Under the pieces are notes generated by a model that searched no databases, was not told the origin of the DNA, and saw only the letters and a program-made list of their open reading frames with translations. Of a DNA stretch of 64,000 bases, positions 51,290-60,726 are shown in pieces; position 1 is the stretch's first letter; every line of letters starts with the position of its first letter. The position numbers and the translations under genes are program-made. Origin of the DNA: WHTI01 sp963826105. GTDB taxonomy: Bacteria > Actinomycetota > CADDZG01 > WHSQ01. Location: contig CAWGWA010000013.1 of assembly GCA_963826105.1 (NCBI GenBank), positions 310,001 to 374,000 on the forward strand. The letters are read 5' to 3'.

Positions 51290-53113
51290 ATGTCGATCGG
51301 CAGCAGGTGGTTCAGGGCATTGACCTTGACGTTGGTGCTCGCGTTCGCCCTCATCGGATCGGCCACCGCGCAGAGCCCCGATGAGACCGAAGACTCCGGG
51401 GAGGACGAGAAGCTCGTCTTCACGATGGGCGACGACAACGACATCGATTCGATGAACCCATTCGTGGGCGTCGAAGCACCCGCTTATTTCATGTACGCCC
51501 TGAACTACGACCTCCTCGTCGGCTACGACCTCAAAGACCTGTCGCCGGCACCCGCTCTGGCGGAGTCGTGGGAGACGTCGGAGGACGGGCTGACCTGGAC
51601 CTTCAAGATCCGCGAGGGGGTCATGTGGTCGGACGGTGTTCCGCTCACCGCGCACGACATCGCCTATACGTGGAACCGGGTGATCGAGGAGCACGTCGGA
51701 TGCTGTTTCTCGTATCTCAAGCTCGTCGAATCGGTTGAGGCTCCCGACGACACGACCTTCATCGTCCACACCGAACAACCGACGAGCAGCGTCCTGTCGG
51801 CCGCGATCTATACGTTGCCCGAACACGTCTGGTCCGAGATCGATGCGGAGGAGCGAAAGACGTTCGAGAACTTCCCGGACATGGTCACCAGTGGAGCCTT
51901 CCACGTTGTCGAATGGAGGAAGGGTCAGTTCTTCCGGATGGAAGCGAACAAGGATTACTGGGGTGGTACTCCGGAGATCGACGAGATCGTCTACCGCGTG
52001 TTCAACAACGAAGACGCTCTGGTGCAGGCGCTGAAGGCGGGCGAGGTTGACTTCGCCGACACGCTCGGTCCCTCGCTGTGGGAATCACTTGAGGAAGAGC
52101 CGAACATCGGCACCAACCCGGCGGTGACCCCGAGCTTCCAGGAGATCGGCTTCAACACCGGAGCGGACGAGGTCTTACCGGACTCCGACGGGCATCCGGC
52201 TCTCAAGGACGTGGTCGTCAGACAAGCGATGGCCCACGCGGTCGACAAGCAAACCCTGCTCGACCGGGTACTCCTCGGCAATGGAGTTATCGGTCACGGC
52301 ATCGTTCCGTCCGCGATCGCGTTCTATCACTACGAGCCGACGCCCGAAGAGGAGCTCGTCTTCGACCCGGATCTCGCCAATCAGATGCTCGAGGATGCCG
52401 GATACGTCGATACCGACGGCGACGGAGTGAGGGAGATGCCGGGGGGCGGCGAACCGTTGTCGTTCCGCTACTTCGTTCGGAGTGAGATGGCGTCCACCGT
52501 GAAGGCGAGCGAGTTCATCAAAGAGTGGCTCGCCGATATCGGGATCGAGACGGCGGTGAAGCCGCTGACGGACACGAAGCTCACCGACGTCATCTACAAC
52601 GGCAACTTCGACATGTTCCATTGGGGCTGGTACCCGGACCCCGACCCCGACTTCATCCTCTCGGTGCTGAGCTGCGAACAGCGCCCGCCTCAGGGGATCT
52701 GGAGCGACAGCTTCTACTGCAACGAGGAATACGACCGGATGTTCGAGGAGCAGAAGGCCATCCTCGATCTCGATGAACGCGCCGGGGTCATCAAGGAGAT
52801 GCAGCGGATCGCCTACCTCGACGTTCCCTACATCGTGCTCTACGACGACCCGAACCTCCAGGCGTACCGGTCGGACCGATGGACGGGCTTCATCACACAG
52901 CCGGAAGAGGGTGGTGACCTCCTCGCGCAATACGGGCCGTTCAGCTTCATCGCGCTCCGACCGGTGAGCGAGGCGTCGGCGGCCGAAGCGGCCAGAGACA
53001 GTTCGAAGGGACTTCCCCCGGCAGTATGGATCGGTGTCTTGTTGCTGGTGGTGATCGGGGGAGCGGTGTTGATGAAGGGCAGGAACTCTTCGGGGCGCGA
53101 CGACCGAGCCTAG
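51290..53113 (+). CDS. peptide ABC transporter substrate-binding protein, C-terminally membrane-anchored
   Basis: 607 residues. Signal peptide (about 8-27, ending ATAQS) without a lipobox Cys. SBP_bac_5 (DppA/OppA) fold: FTMGDDNDIDSMNPFVG, LAESWETSEDGLTWTFKIREGVMWSDG, TSGAFHVVEWRKGQFFRMEAN. Near the C-terminus a second membrane segment (about 572-592, PPAVWIGVLLLVVIGG) and a basic tail predict an anchor instead of a lipid. GGAGG 6 nt before ATG 51290 fixes the start. First gene of a five-gene Opp/Dpp importer. Confidence 0.88.
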   Translation: MSIGSRWFRALTLTLVLAFALIGSATAQSPDETEDSGEDEKLVFTMGDDNDIDSMNPFVGVEAPAYFMYALNYDLLVGYDLKDLSPAPALAESWETSEDGLTWTFKIREGVMWSDGVPLTAHDIAYTWNRVIEEHVGCCFSYLKLVESVEAPDDTTFIVHTEQPTSSVLSAAIYTLPEHVWSEIDAEERKTFENFPDMVTSGAFHVVEWRKGQFFRMEANKDYWGGTPEIDEIVYRVFNNEDALVQALKAGEVDFADTLGPSLWESLEEEPNIGTNPAVTPSFQEIGFNTGADEVLPDSDGHPALKDVVVRQAMAHAVDKQTLLDRVLLGNGVIGHGIVPSAIAFYHYEPTPEEELVFDPDLANQMLEDAGYVDTDGDGVREMPGGGEPLSFRYFVRSEMASTVKASEFIKEWLADIGIETAVKPLTDTKLTDVIYNGNFDMFHWGWYPDPDPDFILSVLSCEQRPPQGIWSDSFYCNEEYDRMFEEQKAILDLDERAGVIKEMQRIAYLDVPYIVLYDDPNLQAYRSDRWTGFITQPEEGGDLLAQYGPFSFIALRPVSEASAAEAARDSSKGLPPAVWIGVLLLVVIGGAVLMKGRNSSGRDDRA

Positions 53114-54155
53114 GTGGGAACGCGCAGGTACCTGACGTGGAAGGTCGCGAACGCATTCTTCACGTTGCTGTTTGTCCTGGTCTTCAACTTCGTGTTGTTC
53201 CGGGTCCTCCCCGGTAACCCCGCACAGGTCCTCGCGCGCAACAAGTTGCTTCCCAAAGGAGGCGGTCGAGGAACTCGAGCGCGACTTCGGACTCGACAAG
53301 GCCCTACCGCAGCAGTTCCTGATCTACGCGGGAGACACCGTGACCGGTAACTTCGGTATCTCTTACACGTTCCGGGAGCCGGTCGCCGACGTCATCGGGT
53401 CGCGGATCTGGCCGACGGTACTGCTGATCGGCGTCTCGACCATCGCGTCGACGGTGATAGGGCTGCTCATCGGCATCTTCGGCGCGTGGAGGCGCGGGTC
53501 TCGCTTCGATGTCTCGTCGCTGGGCTTTTCGCTGGTTACCTATGCCATGCCCGAGTTCTGGCTCGGCATCCTTCTGTTGATCGCGTTCGCATCCGGGTTG
53601 GGGATGTTCCCGACAGGGGGCATGACGTCGCCCAGCGCCGGTTTCACAGGCTTCGACGCCGTGGTCGACACGCTCAACCACATGGTGCTTCCGGCGTTGA
53701 CTCTCACGCTCGCGTTCATCGGTGAATACGCACTGATCATGAGATCGTCCCTGCTCGATGTGATGGGCGAGGACTACCTCACGACCGCGCGCGCCAAGGG
53801 CATGCGTGAGGCGCTCGTCCTGCGCAAGCACGCAGTTCCAAACGCGATGCTGCCGACGATGACGCTCGTGGTTCTCAACCTCGGATTCGTGGTGTCGGGA
53901 GCGATCACGGTGGAGACGGTGTTCTCCTGGCCGGGCCTCGGGCTACTCAGCTATCAAGCGATCGGCGCCCCGGACTATCCGTTGCTGCAGGGGTTGTTCC
54001 TGTTGTTCAGCGTGTCGGTGATCGTCGCCAACCTCGCCGCCGATCTGCTGTACACGTATCTCGATCCCCAGGGTGAGGAACGCATGACCGTCCCTCTACC
54101 CCCTCAGGGTCCGGCCGGTGCCCCGATCGGGCCGGATGATCGCCCCCTCCAGTGA
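53114..54155 (+). CDS. peptide ABC transporter permease (OppB/DppB type, frameshifted)
   Basis: 346 residues after dropping one A in the run 53255-53257. The N-terminal piece is TRRYLTWKVANAFFTLLFVLVFNFVLFRVLPGNPAQ and the rest resumes at KEAVEELERDFGLDKALPQQ. Five to six membrane segments; the EAA loop is DYLTTARAKGMREALVLRKHAVPNAMLP. GTG start directly follows the binding-protein stop. Stop overlaps the next permease start. Both halves are intact, so an assembly insertion is likelier than a dead gene. Confidence 0.85.
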
Positions 54156-55051
54156 TCGTCGACGCGTCGCCGCGGTCGATCGCACGCGCTCGACGGAGAA
54201 GGGCGATGTCGCGGACCTGGAAGTCATTCCGCAAGAGCAAGATGGGAATGACCGGTCTCGTGATCCTCGTCTTCTTCATCGCGGTCGCTCTTCTTGCCCC
54301 GATCCTGGCCGATGCCGATGGACTGAAGGCGACCGAGGCGACCGGATCCCCGACCGAACCGCCCTCCGGTGAGTTCCTCCTCGGGACCGACGATCTCGGA
54401 CGGTCGGTACTGACCATGACGATCTGGGGCGCGCGCATCTCGCTACTGGTCGGACTCTTCGCCACGCTGCTGTCGATGTTGATCGGCTCCACGATCGGTA
54501 TCGCGGCGGGCTACTTCGGCGGGTGGAAGGACAACGCGCTGATGCGTTTGACCGACTGGTTCCTCGTGATCCCGTTCCTTCCCCTGGCCATCGTCCTGGC
54601 GTCGCTGCTCGGGCCTTCGATCTGGAACATCATCTTCGTGATCGGAATCACTTCGTGGCCCGGCACCGCGCGCCTCGTGCGCGCGCAGGCGTTGTCGGTC
54701 AAGACAAGGCCTTACGTGGAGAGGGCCCGCGCTCTCGGGGCGTCGAACTGGCATCTCGTCACGCGCCACGTTCTGCCTAACGTGTTCCCGATCATCTTCG
54801 CCAACACGATCCTGGTGGTTGCGGTTGCGATCCTGAGCGAGACGACTCTGTCGTTCCTCGGCCTCGGCGATCCGTTCAGCGTTTCGTGGGGCACGATCCT
54901 CGAGTTCGCATTCTCCGCCGGCGCCGCGACCACGGGGGCCTGGTGGTGGCTATTGCCTCCTGGCATCTGCATCGTGCTGGTCGTCCTCGCATTCACGATG
55001 TGCGGCTACGCGCTCGACGAGATCCTCAATCCGAGGCTGAGGCGTCGATGA
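54152..55051 (+). CDS. peptide ABC transporter permease (OppC/DppC type)
   Basis: 299 residues with an N-terminal segment (about 34-54) and five further ones. FLLGTDDLGRSVLTMTIWGARISLLVG is the OppC family opening of the permease domain; the EAA loop is PYVERARALGASNWHLVTRHVLPNVFP. GTG start 54152 overlaps the previous stop; a start at ATG 54206 (SRTWKSF) is also possible. Stop overlaps the first ATPase start. Confidence 0.9.
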   Translation: MIVDASPRSIARARRRRAMSRTWKSFRKSKMGMTGLVILVFFIAVALLAPILADADGLKATEATGSPTEPPSGEFLLGTDDLGRSVLTMTIWGARISLLVGLFATLLSMLIGSTIGIAAGYFGGWKDNALMRLTDWFLVIPFLPLAIVLASLLGPSIWNIIFVIGITSWPGTARLVRAQALSVKTRPYVERARALGASNWHLVTRHVLPNVFPIIFANTILVVAVAILSETTLSFLGLGDPFSVSWGTILEFAFSAGAATTGAWWWLLPPGICIVLVVLAFTMCGYALDEILNPRLRRR

Positions 55052-56025
55052 GCGTCCTCTCGGTGAACGACCTGAGCGTCACGTATCAGACCCAGGGTGG
55101 TTTGGTCCCGGCGGTTCGGAACGTGAGCTTCGCCGTCGAGAAGGGAAAGGTCCTCGGACTGGCCGGCGAGTCGGGCTGCGGCAAGTCCTCGATCGCCCAC
55201 GCGCTGCTCCGGCTCCATCCGGAGGGAACCAAGATCACCGGCGAGGTGTTGCTCAACGGCGAGAACGTCTTCGACATGTCGTTCGGTCGGTTGCGCGCGG
55301 TGAGGTGGAGCGAGTCTTCGGTCGTGTTCCAGGGAGCGATGCACGCGCTCAACCCGGTGCGCCGCGTGGGCGATCAGATCGTCGAGGCGATCCTCCTGCA
55401 CGAAGACATCTCGGAGAAGGATGCACGGGTCAGGGTCGGGGAGCTGGTCGAGCAGGTCGGCCTCCCGGCACGGCGCGCACGCGACTACCCGCACGAGCTC
55501 TCCGGAGGCCAGCGTCAGCGCATCATGATCGCGATGGCGCTCGCGTGCCGCCCGAGCCTCGTGATCGCCGACGAGCCGACGACCGCGCTCGACGTGATGG
55601 TGCAGGCGCAGATCCTCAAGCTGCTGAACCAACTACAGGCCGACTTCGGTCTGGCGATGGTGTTCATCACGCACGATCTCTCGGTTCTCGTCGAGGTCTG
55701 CGACCGCATCGCGGTCATGTACGCAGGCGAGATCGTCGAAGAGGGGCCGGCGGAGCAAGTGTTCGAGGATCCGGCGCATCCCTATACGCGCGCGCTGGCC
55801 GCCGCCTTCCCGACGATCGGAGACCCGAAGTTCAGGGGCGTGCCGGTGGGCCTCGGCGGCGACCCGCCCGATCCCGCGAACCTGCCAACCGGATGCAAGT
55901 TCCACCCACGCTGCCCTCTGGCGTTCGAGGAGTGCCCCGATAAGGACCCCGACCTCTACACGGCAGGCCCCGATCGACGGGCGGCTTGCCTGCTCGTCCC
56001 GATGGCGAAAGGGGAGCGACCATGA
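55048..56025 (+). CDS. peptide ABC transporter ATP-binding protein (OppD/DppD type)
   Basis: 325 residues. Walker A GESGCGKSS, signature ELSGGQRQR, Walker B LVIADEPTTALD, switch His ITHDLSV. The C-terminal OppD/F extension has FHPRCPLAFEECPDKDP, a Cys-containing motif. ATGA overlap with the permease gene and with the next ATPase gene. Confidence 0.92.
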   Translation: MSVLSVNDLSVTYQTQGGLVPAVRNVSFAVEKGKVLGLAGESGCGKSSIAHALLRLHPEGTKITGEVLLNGENVFDMSFGRLRAVRWSESSVVFQGAMHALNPVRRVGDQIVEAILLHEDISEKDARVRVGELVEQVGLPARRARDYPHELSGGQRQRIMIAMALACRPSLVIADEPTTALDVMVQAQILKLLNQLQADFGLAMVFITHDLSVLVEVCDRIAVMYAGEIVEEGPAEQVFEDPAHPYTRALAAAFPTIGDPKFRGVPVGLGGDPPDPANLPTGCKFHPRCPLAFEECPDKDPDLYTAGPDRRAACLLVPMAKGERP

Positions 56026-57080
56026 CTCATGGTCCCCGGGAAGATCACGTCCTCGCCGTCCACGACATCGAGGTCTCGTTCGCCGGGCGCCAGGGGCTGA
56101 TGTCCGGCCTCCTCGGGCACAAGGCCGCCGGCGCGCGTGCGGTGGACGGCGTGACGCTGTCGCTCAAGAAGGGCGAGATCGTCGCCTTGGCCGGCGAGTC
56201 GGGCTGTGGCAAAACGACGCTCGCTCGCACGATCATGGGTCTCGAGAAACCATCGGGCGGCCACGTGTTGTTCGAAGGCGAGCCGATCAAGAACCTGCGT
56301 GCCTACCGGCGCAAGGTCCAGATGATCTTCCAAGACCCGACCGGCTCGCTCAACCCGCGCCAGACGATCTACGAGATCGTTGCCGAGGGCCTAAGGATCC
56401 ACAAAGTCCCCGGCCGAGAAGAGGAACTCGTCGCGAACGCCTTGTCGCGTGCCGGGCTGCGTCCCCCGGAGAGGTTCTACCTTCTGTATCCGCACGAGGT
56501 GTCCGGGGGCCAGAGGCAGCGAGTCGTGATCGCCGGTGCCCTCGCGCTCGAGCCCGAGGTGATCGTCGCCGACGAACCTGTCTCGATGCTCGACGCCTCG
56601 GTGCGCGGCGAGATCCTCAGGTTGCTGATGCAGCTGCGCGACGAGCTCGGGCTAACGATCCTCGTGGTGACCCACGACCTCGGTCTGGCGTGGACCGTCG
56701 CCGACCGTGTGGCGATCATGTATCTCGGGCGCATCGTCGAGGTCGGCCCCGCGGAGCAGGTGCTCACGGAGCCGCTCCATCCCTACACGAAGGCGCTCCT
56801 CGCGGTCGTCCCGGAAGCCGAGGGAACCGATCGACCGATCCTCGCCGGCGAGCCGCCCGATCCGACCAACATCCCACCGGGCTGCCGCTTCCACCCGCGC
56901 TGCCCGGAGGTTGCCTCCGGTCGCGCCGAGACGGCGGGGATCCTGCCGTTGTGCACGGGACAGGATCTCGGCCTCCTCGAGCTCGCATCCGACCACTTCG
57001 CCGCCTGCCACCTCGCCGCCAAAGAGAAGGGGCTACTGGAGGCGGCGGGGGATGTCCCGGTCCCACCGCCTGGTCCATAA
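56022..57080 (+). CDS. peptide ABC transporter ATP-binding protein (OppF/DppF type)
   Basis: 352 residues. Walker A GESGCGKTT, signature EVSGGQRQR, Walker B VIVADEPVSMLD, switch His VTHDLGL, and C-terminal FHPRCPEVASGR. Like other OppF proteins, the N-terminus is longer (RQGLMSGLLGHKAAGARAVDGV). Its last 48 bp overlap the convergent S15 hydrolase gene. Confidence 0.92.
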   Translation: MTHGPREDHVLAVHDIEVSFAGRQGLMSGLLGHKAAGARAVDGVTLSLKKGEIVALAGESGCGKTTLARTIMGLEKPSGGHVLFEGEPIKNLRAYRRKVQMIFQDPTGSLNPRQTIYEIVAEGLRIHKVPGREEELVANALSRAGLRPPERFYLLYPHEVSGGQRQRVVIAGALALEPEVIVADEPVSMLDASVRGEILRLLMQLRDELGLTILVVTHDLGLAWTVADRVAIMYLGRIVEVGPAEQVLTEPLHPYTKALLAVVPEAEGTDRPILAGEPPDPTNIPPGCRFHPRCPEVASGRAETAGILPLCTGQDLGLLELASDHFAACHLAAKEKGLLEAAGDVPVPPPGP

Positions 57081-59000
57081 CGTCTTGCCGTTCTCCGTCA
57101 CGTCGAGATCGAGATGAACCTTGTAGGCCGATGACGTGCTCTCGAGCGTCATGCTCACTTCGGCGGCCGCGGTGGTCTCGGGCCACGCGATCTCGAAGCG
57201 AGCGCGTCCCTCGGCGCGGGCGTCGGCCGGATCGTCGGTCGAGACGGTGAGTCTCCCGAAGTAGAACTCCAGGACCTTCGCTCCGAGTTCCACTTCGTAG
57301 GGACCGCCGTGATCTACGACCACATGAGCACGGTGCGCGATGGCATCGTGTTCGATCCGGTACACGGGATCCTTGCTTCCCTCTTGGGGCGCGTCGACGG
57401 CTTTGGTCGCCTCGGGTGCATCTCCCCGTTCTGCCGGCGGGAGGAGAAAGCCCGGATCGTTCGGGTGCTCCTGTGGCGGAACGACCGGAAGCACCATCTT
57501 CGAGGTTGCCGCATCGACCGTGAGGGCATTGTTCATTGGAGGGGGCCAGACATTCGGCCAGTCGCTCCCCGCCAGCGCGACCCGGATGTGGTGACCGGCT
57601 TCGAACACCCACGAGGTCGCAGTCAGATCGATCGTCACCGAATAGGGCTTCCCCGGCGAGAGTGGCTCCGGGTTCGTGAAGGAATCGCGGCCGGTCAGGT
57701 TGAGGAACCCCCGGCTCACGTTCGCCGAGGTCCCGTCGGGAAAGACGTCCTGCAGCTTCACCGAGAGGAACGCGACTGGTACCTCGGAGGTCACGGTCAC
57801 CTCGAGACGCGGGTAGCCCAGGATCTCGAGGTCTTCGGTCAGAGGCTCGAAGTCGTAGCAGAGGGACAACGCGTCGTCGGGGCGTTGGTCGAACGGCTGC
57901 ACCCACGGCAGCACGCCGGCACACGACAAGGACGCGGTCGCTCCGACGTGGCCCATGACCTCGATCCGGTCGTTCCCGCTGGAGATCGATGTGAAGTCGA
58001 GCGACTCTTCGCGCAGACGGTCCGGGGGCCAGGTCGCCTCGGTGCGCCACTCACCGCGCAGCTTGGACAGATCGGGTGCCGGCCGGGTCGAGCGCCGCAC
58101 GAACAACTGGATCGGATCGTCGTTCTCGATCCCGTTGCGTTCGCCCTTCAGCCAGCGATCCCACCACCGGATCATCTCGGGCACGAGATCGATATGGGGG
58201 CCGGGCAGCGAGGTCTCGGCCGACGCGTGGCTCCACGGCCCGATCAACAGGCGCTTGTCACAGGTCAGTTGCTCGAACATCCGGAAGGTGGCGTTGCGGT
58301 AGCCATCCGCCCACCCTCCGACGATCATCGTCGCTGCGGCGATCGAGGAGTAGTCGGGGCGAAGCGACCCATGCCGCCAGTACGGGGAGTCGTGCTGTTC
58401 CTCGATCCATCTGAGGACCCAGGGCTCGCCCTTCGCAACTCGCTCGGCCCATGCCTCGCGCCACCCATCGCCGTAGAGGGAGGGAACCGGCGGCAGCGCG
58501 TTGATGGCGGTCATGTAGAGGCAGTAGTCGATCTGATCGATGCCGCGCAGCGCGCCACCTTCGAAGTGCACGTCATCGGTGTACCGGTCGTCGGTTGCAT
58601 AGATCGCGCAGATCGCCTTGAGTGCGGGAGGACGTTCCATGGCGAGCTGGATCGCGTTGAATCCCGAGTACGAGGTTCCGTACATCCCGACATTGCCGGT
58701 CGACCATTCCTGTTTGGCGAGCCAGTCGATGACCTCGACGAGATCCTTCTGTTCCTGCTCGGGATACTCGTCGGTCACGATGCCGTCGGAACTCCCGGTC
58801 CCTCGAAGGTCGACGCGTGCGATCGCATAGCCGCCTTCGTCCCGGAGTCGCCGGTACTCGCCGGCATAGTTCGCGGTGAGGTCGTCCTTGCGATAGGGGA
58901 GTGCCTCGAGGATCACGGGCGCCGGTTCGTCAGGAAGGTAGAGGTTTGTCGCGAGGCGCGTGCCGTCGGCGAGCGGGATAAAGGTCCGTTCTTCGGTCAT
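57033..59000 (-). CDS. CocE/NonD (S15) family acyl hydrolase/peptidase
   Basis: 655 residues. The S15/CocE fold cleaves esters and amides (cocaine esterase, glutaryl-7-ACA acylase, X-Pro dipeptidase). Opening IPLADGTRLATNLYLP, RVDLRGTGSSDG, the Ser nucleophile in GMYGTSYSGFNAIQLA (about 120-135), Asp in GGWADGYRNATF, and His in GPWSHASAE. The C-terminal jelly-roll (LSPGKPYSVTIDLTATSWVFEAGHHIRVALAGSDWPN) binds the substrate. No signal peptide. ATG 59000 chosen for the normal opening. It faces the peptide importer, so it may act on imported amides. Confidence 0.85.
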   Translation of the reverse strand: MTEERTFIPLADGTRLATNLYLPDEPAPVILEALPYRKDDLTANYAGEYRRLRDEGGYAIARVDLRGTGSSDGIVTDEYPEQEQKDLVEVIDWLAKQEWSTGNVGMYGTSYSGFNAIQLAMERPPALKAICAIYATDDRYTDDVHFEGGALRGIDQIDYCLYMTAINALPPVPSLYGDGWREAWAERVAKGEPWVLRWIEEQHDSPYWRHGSLRPDYSSIAAATMIVGGWADGYRNATFRMFEQLTCDKRLLIGPWSHASAETSLPGPHIDLVPEMIRWWDRWLKGERNGIENDDPIQLFVRRSTRPAPDLSKLRGEWRTEATWPPDRLREESLDFTSISSGNDRIEVMGHVGATASLSCAGVLPWVQPFDQRPDDALSLCYDFEPLTEDLEILGYPRLEVTVTSEVPVAFLSVKLQDVFPDGTSANVSRGFLNLTGRDSFTNPEPLSPGKPYSVTIDLTATSWVFEAGHHIRVALAGSDWPNVWPPPMNNALTVDAATSKMVLPVVPPQEHPNDPGFLLPPAERGDAPEATKAVDAPQEGSKDPVYRIEHDAIAHRAHVVVDHGGPYEVELGAKVLEFYFGRLTVSTDDPADARAEGRARFEIAWPETTAAAEVSMTLESTSSAYKVHLDLDVTENGKTLWTRRWDRDIPRRLQ

Positions 59001-59011
59001 GCGCGGGCCCG

Positions 59012-59021
59012 AGTCTACAAT
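59012..59021. promoter_or_regulatory. overlapping divergent -10 boxes
   Basis: TACAAT (59016-59021, plus) is 7 nt before GTG 59029, predicting a leaderless CrtI-like mRNA. TAGACT (59012-59017, minus) is 11 nt before the S15 ATG 59000. The boxes overlap by 2 bp in a 28-bp intergenic gap, so polymerases cannot occupy both. Confidence 0.5.
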
Positions 59022-59028
59022 CGAGCCC

Positions 59029-60657
59029 GTGACCTCGAACAGGCAGGACTCGAACAGGTACGACGCGATCGTCATCGGTGGCGGACATAACGGTCTCGTC
59101 GCCGGCGGATATCTCGCCAAGGGTGGTGCCAAAACCGTCGTTCTTGAAGCGCGCTATCGCGTCGGAGGGGCGGCGACCACAGAGCAGCCGTGGGGGCCCG
59201 ATTGGAAGGTGACGTCACTTTCGTACGTCGTCAGCCTCATGCCGCCGGGCATCGTCAAGGACCTCAACCTCGAGAAGCACGGCTACAAGGTCTATCCGCA
59301 GGACGGTTACTTCATGCCGCAGCCGGGCGGAGATGACGCTCTAGCCCTCGGCGGCAAGACGCCGGCGGAGAAGAAGGCCGAGGTGGCTCGCTTCTCGAAG
59401 AAGGATGCCGACGCTCTCGAGCGGTGGGACTCATGGCTCGGGGGCTTGGGAGCGATCATGGGACCGCTCCTTTCGGAGAAGGCTCCCAAGGTCGGGTCCC
59501 GGCGTCCCGTCGATCTACTCGAGCAGGGTTCGATCGCATGGCGGATGAGGAAGCTTGGCGTGCGCGGCGTCGCCGACGTCACGCGTTTGCTGACGATGAG
59601 CATCTCCGACCTCCTCGATGACTGGTTCGAATCCGACGCGGTCAAGGCGATGCTCGCGGTCAGCGGAGTGATCGGCACGTGGGCCGGTCCCGCGGAACCG
59701 GGCACCGCATACGTGATGCTGCATCACCACATAGGAGATCTCGGCGACGGCGAGATCGGCAAGTGGGGGTTCCCCGAAGGCGGCATGGGCGGAGTGTCCG
59801 ACGCGATCGCTGGTGGCGCCCGCGAGATGGGAGCCGAGATCCGCACCGATGCACCCGTAACTCGGATCATCGTCGAGAACGGCAAGGCCGTCGGCGTCGC
59901 GCTGAAGAGTGGTGAGGAACTACGTGCGCCGGTCGTCGTGACCTCGACGCATCCGAAGATCGCGTTCCTCGATCATCTCGAAGCGAAGGATCTACCCGAG
60001 GACTTCCGTCAGGACATCGAGCGATGGAACACACGGTCAGGGGTCGTGAAGGTCAACCTTGCGTTGTCCGAGCTCCCGATCTACAAGGCGCACCCCGAAC
60101 CGGCGGCCGGCGTCCACGGCGGAACGATCGTGATGGCGCCGACGGTCGATTACATCGAGCAGGCGTTCCAGGACGCACGCGCCGGAGTTCCCGCGGAGCA
60201 TCCGTTCGCCGACAGCTGCATCCCGAGCTTCTTCGACAAGACGATCGCGCCCGAGGGCAAGCACATCCTGTCGATGTTCACGCAGTGGGTTCCGCACACA
60301 TGGGCCGACGATCCGAAGCCTGCGGAGCTCGATGCTTACGCGGACCGTGTGATCGATCATTACTCGGAGTTCGCCCCGAACCTCAAGAGCGCCATCATCG
60401 ACCGCCAGGTCATCGGCCCCCACGAGATGCAAGAGGAGTACGGGCTGGTCGGCGGCAACATCTTCCACGGCGAACTCTCGCCCGAGCAGCTCTTCCACCT
60501 CCGCCCGGCCCCCGGCTACGCCGACTACCGCACCCCGATCAGGGGCCTGTACCAGTGCGGCTCGGCGACCCACGGAGGCGGCGGTGTCACCGGCATCCCC
60601 GGCCGCAACGTGGTCGGCGTCATAAGGAAGGACAAGCGGAGGCTCAAGCTCCGCTAA
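59029..60657 (+). CDS. CrtI/PYROXD2-like FAD-dependent oxidoreductase
   Basis: 542 residues. FAD motif VIGGGHNGLVAGGYLAKGGAK (about 13-33, GxGxxG) and the second Glu in VLEARYRVGG; C-terminal FAD region DYRTPIRGLYQCGSATHGGGGVTGIPGRNV is the phytoene-desaturase/PYROXD2 type. No carotenoid genes are near, so a desaturase or amine/alcohol oxidase role is equally possible. GTG 59029 is chosen from the -10 box; an earlier in-frame ATG would overlap the S15 gene. Confidence 0.82.
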   Translation: MTSNRQDSNRYDAIVIGGGHNGLVAGGYLAKGGAKTVVLEARYRVGGAATTEQPWGPDWKVTSLSYVVSLMPPGIVKDLNLEKHGYKVYPQDGYFMPQPGGDDALALGGKTPAEKKAEVARFSKKDADALERWDSWLGGLGAIMGPLLSEKAPKVGSRRPVDLLEQGSIAWRMRKLGVRGVADVTRLLTMSISDLLDDWFESDAVKAMLAVSGVIGTWAGPAEPGTAYVMLHHHIGDLGDGEIGKWGFPEGGMGGVSDAIAGGAREMGAEIRTDAPVTRIIVENGKAVGVALKSGEELRAPVVVTSTHPKIAFLDHLEAKDLPEDFRQDIERWNTRSGVVKVNLALSELPIYKAHPEPAAGVHGGTIVMAPTVDYIEQAFQDARAGVPAEHPFADSCIPSFFDKTIAPEGKHILSMFTQWVPHTWADDPKPAELDAYADRVIDHYSEFAPNLKSAIIDRQVIGPHEMQEEYGLVGGNIFHGELSPEQLFHLRPAPGYADYRTPIRGLYQCGSATHGGGGVTGIPGRNVVGVIRKDKRRLKLR

Positions 60658-60726
60658 CCATTCTCGTGTCGCACCCCCTTCCTAACCTCTTTCCTCGACA
60701 CTCAAAGAGGAGAGGAAGGGATCGAG

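Noticed and set aside
53041..53113. Fusion of the peptide-binding protein to the permease
   Set aside because: A stop codon and an immediate GTG start separate them; the C-terminal segment is one helix, not a permease domain.
37964..60657. Integrated prophage or conjugative element
   Set aside because: No integrase, phage structural, relaxase or attachment-site repeats; gene content is metabolic and transport.
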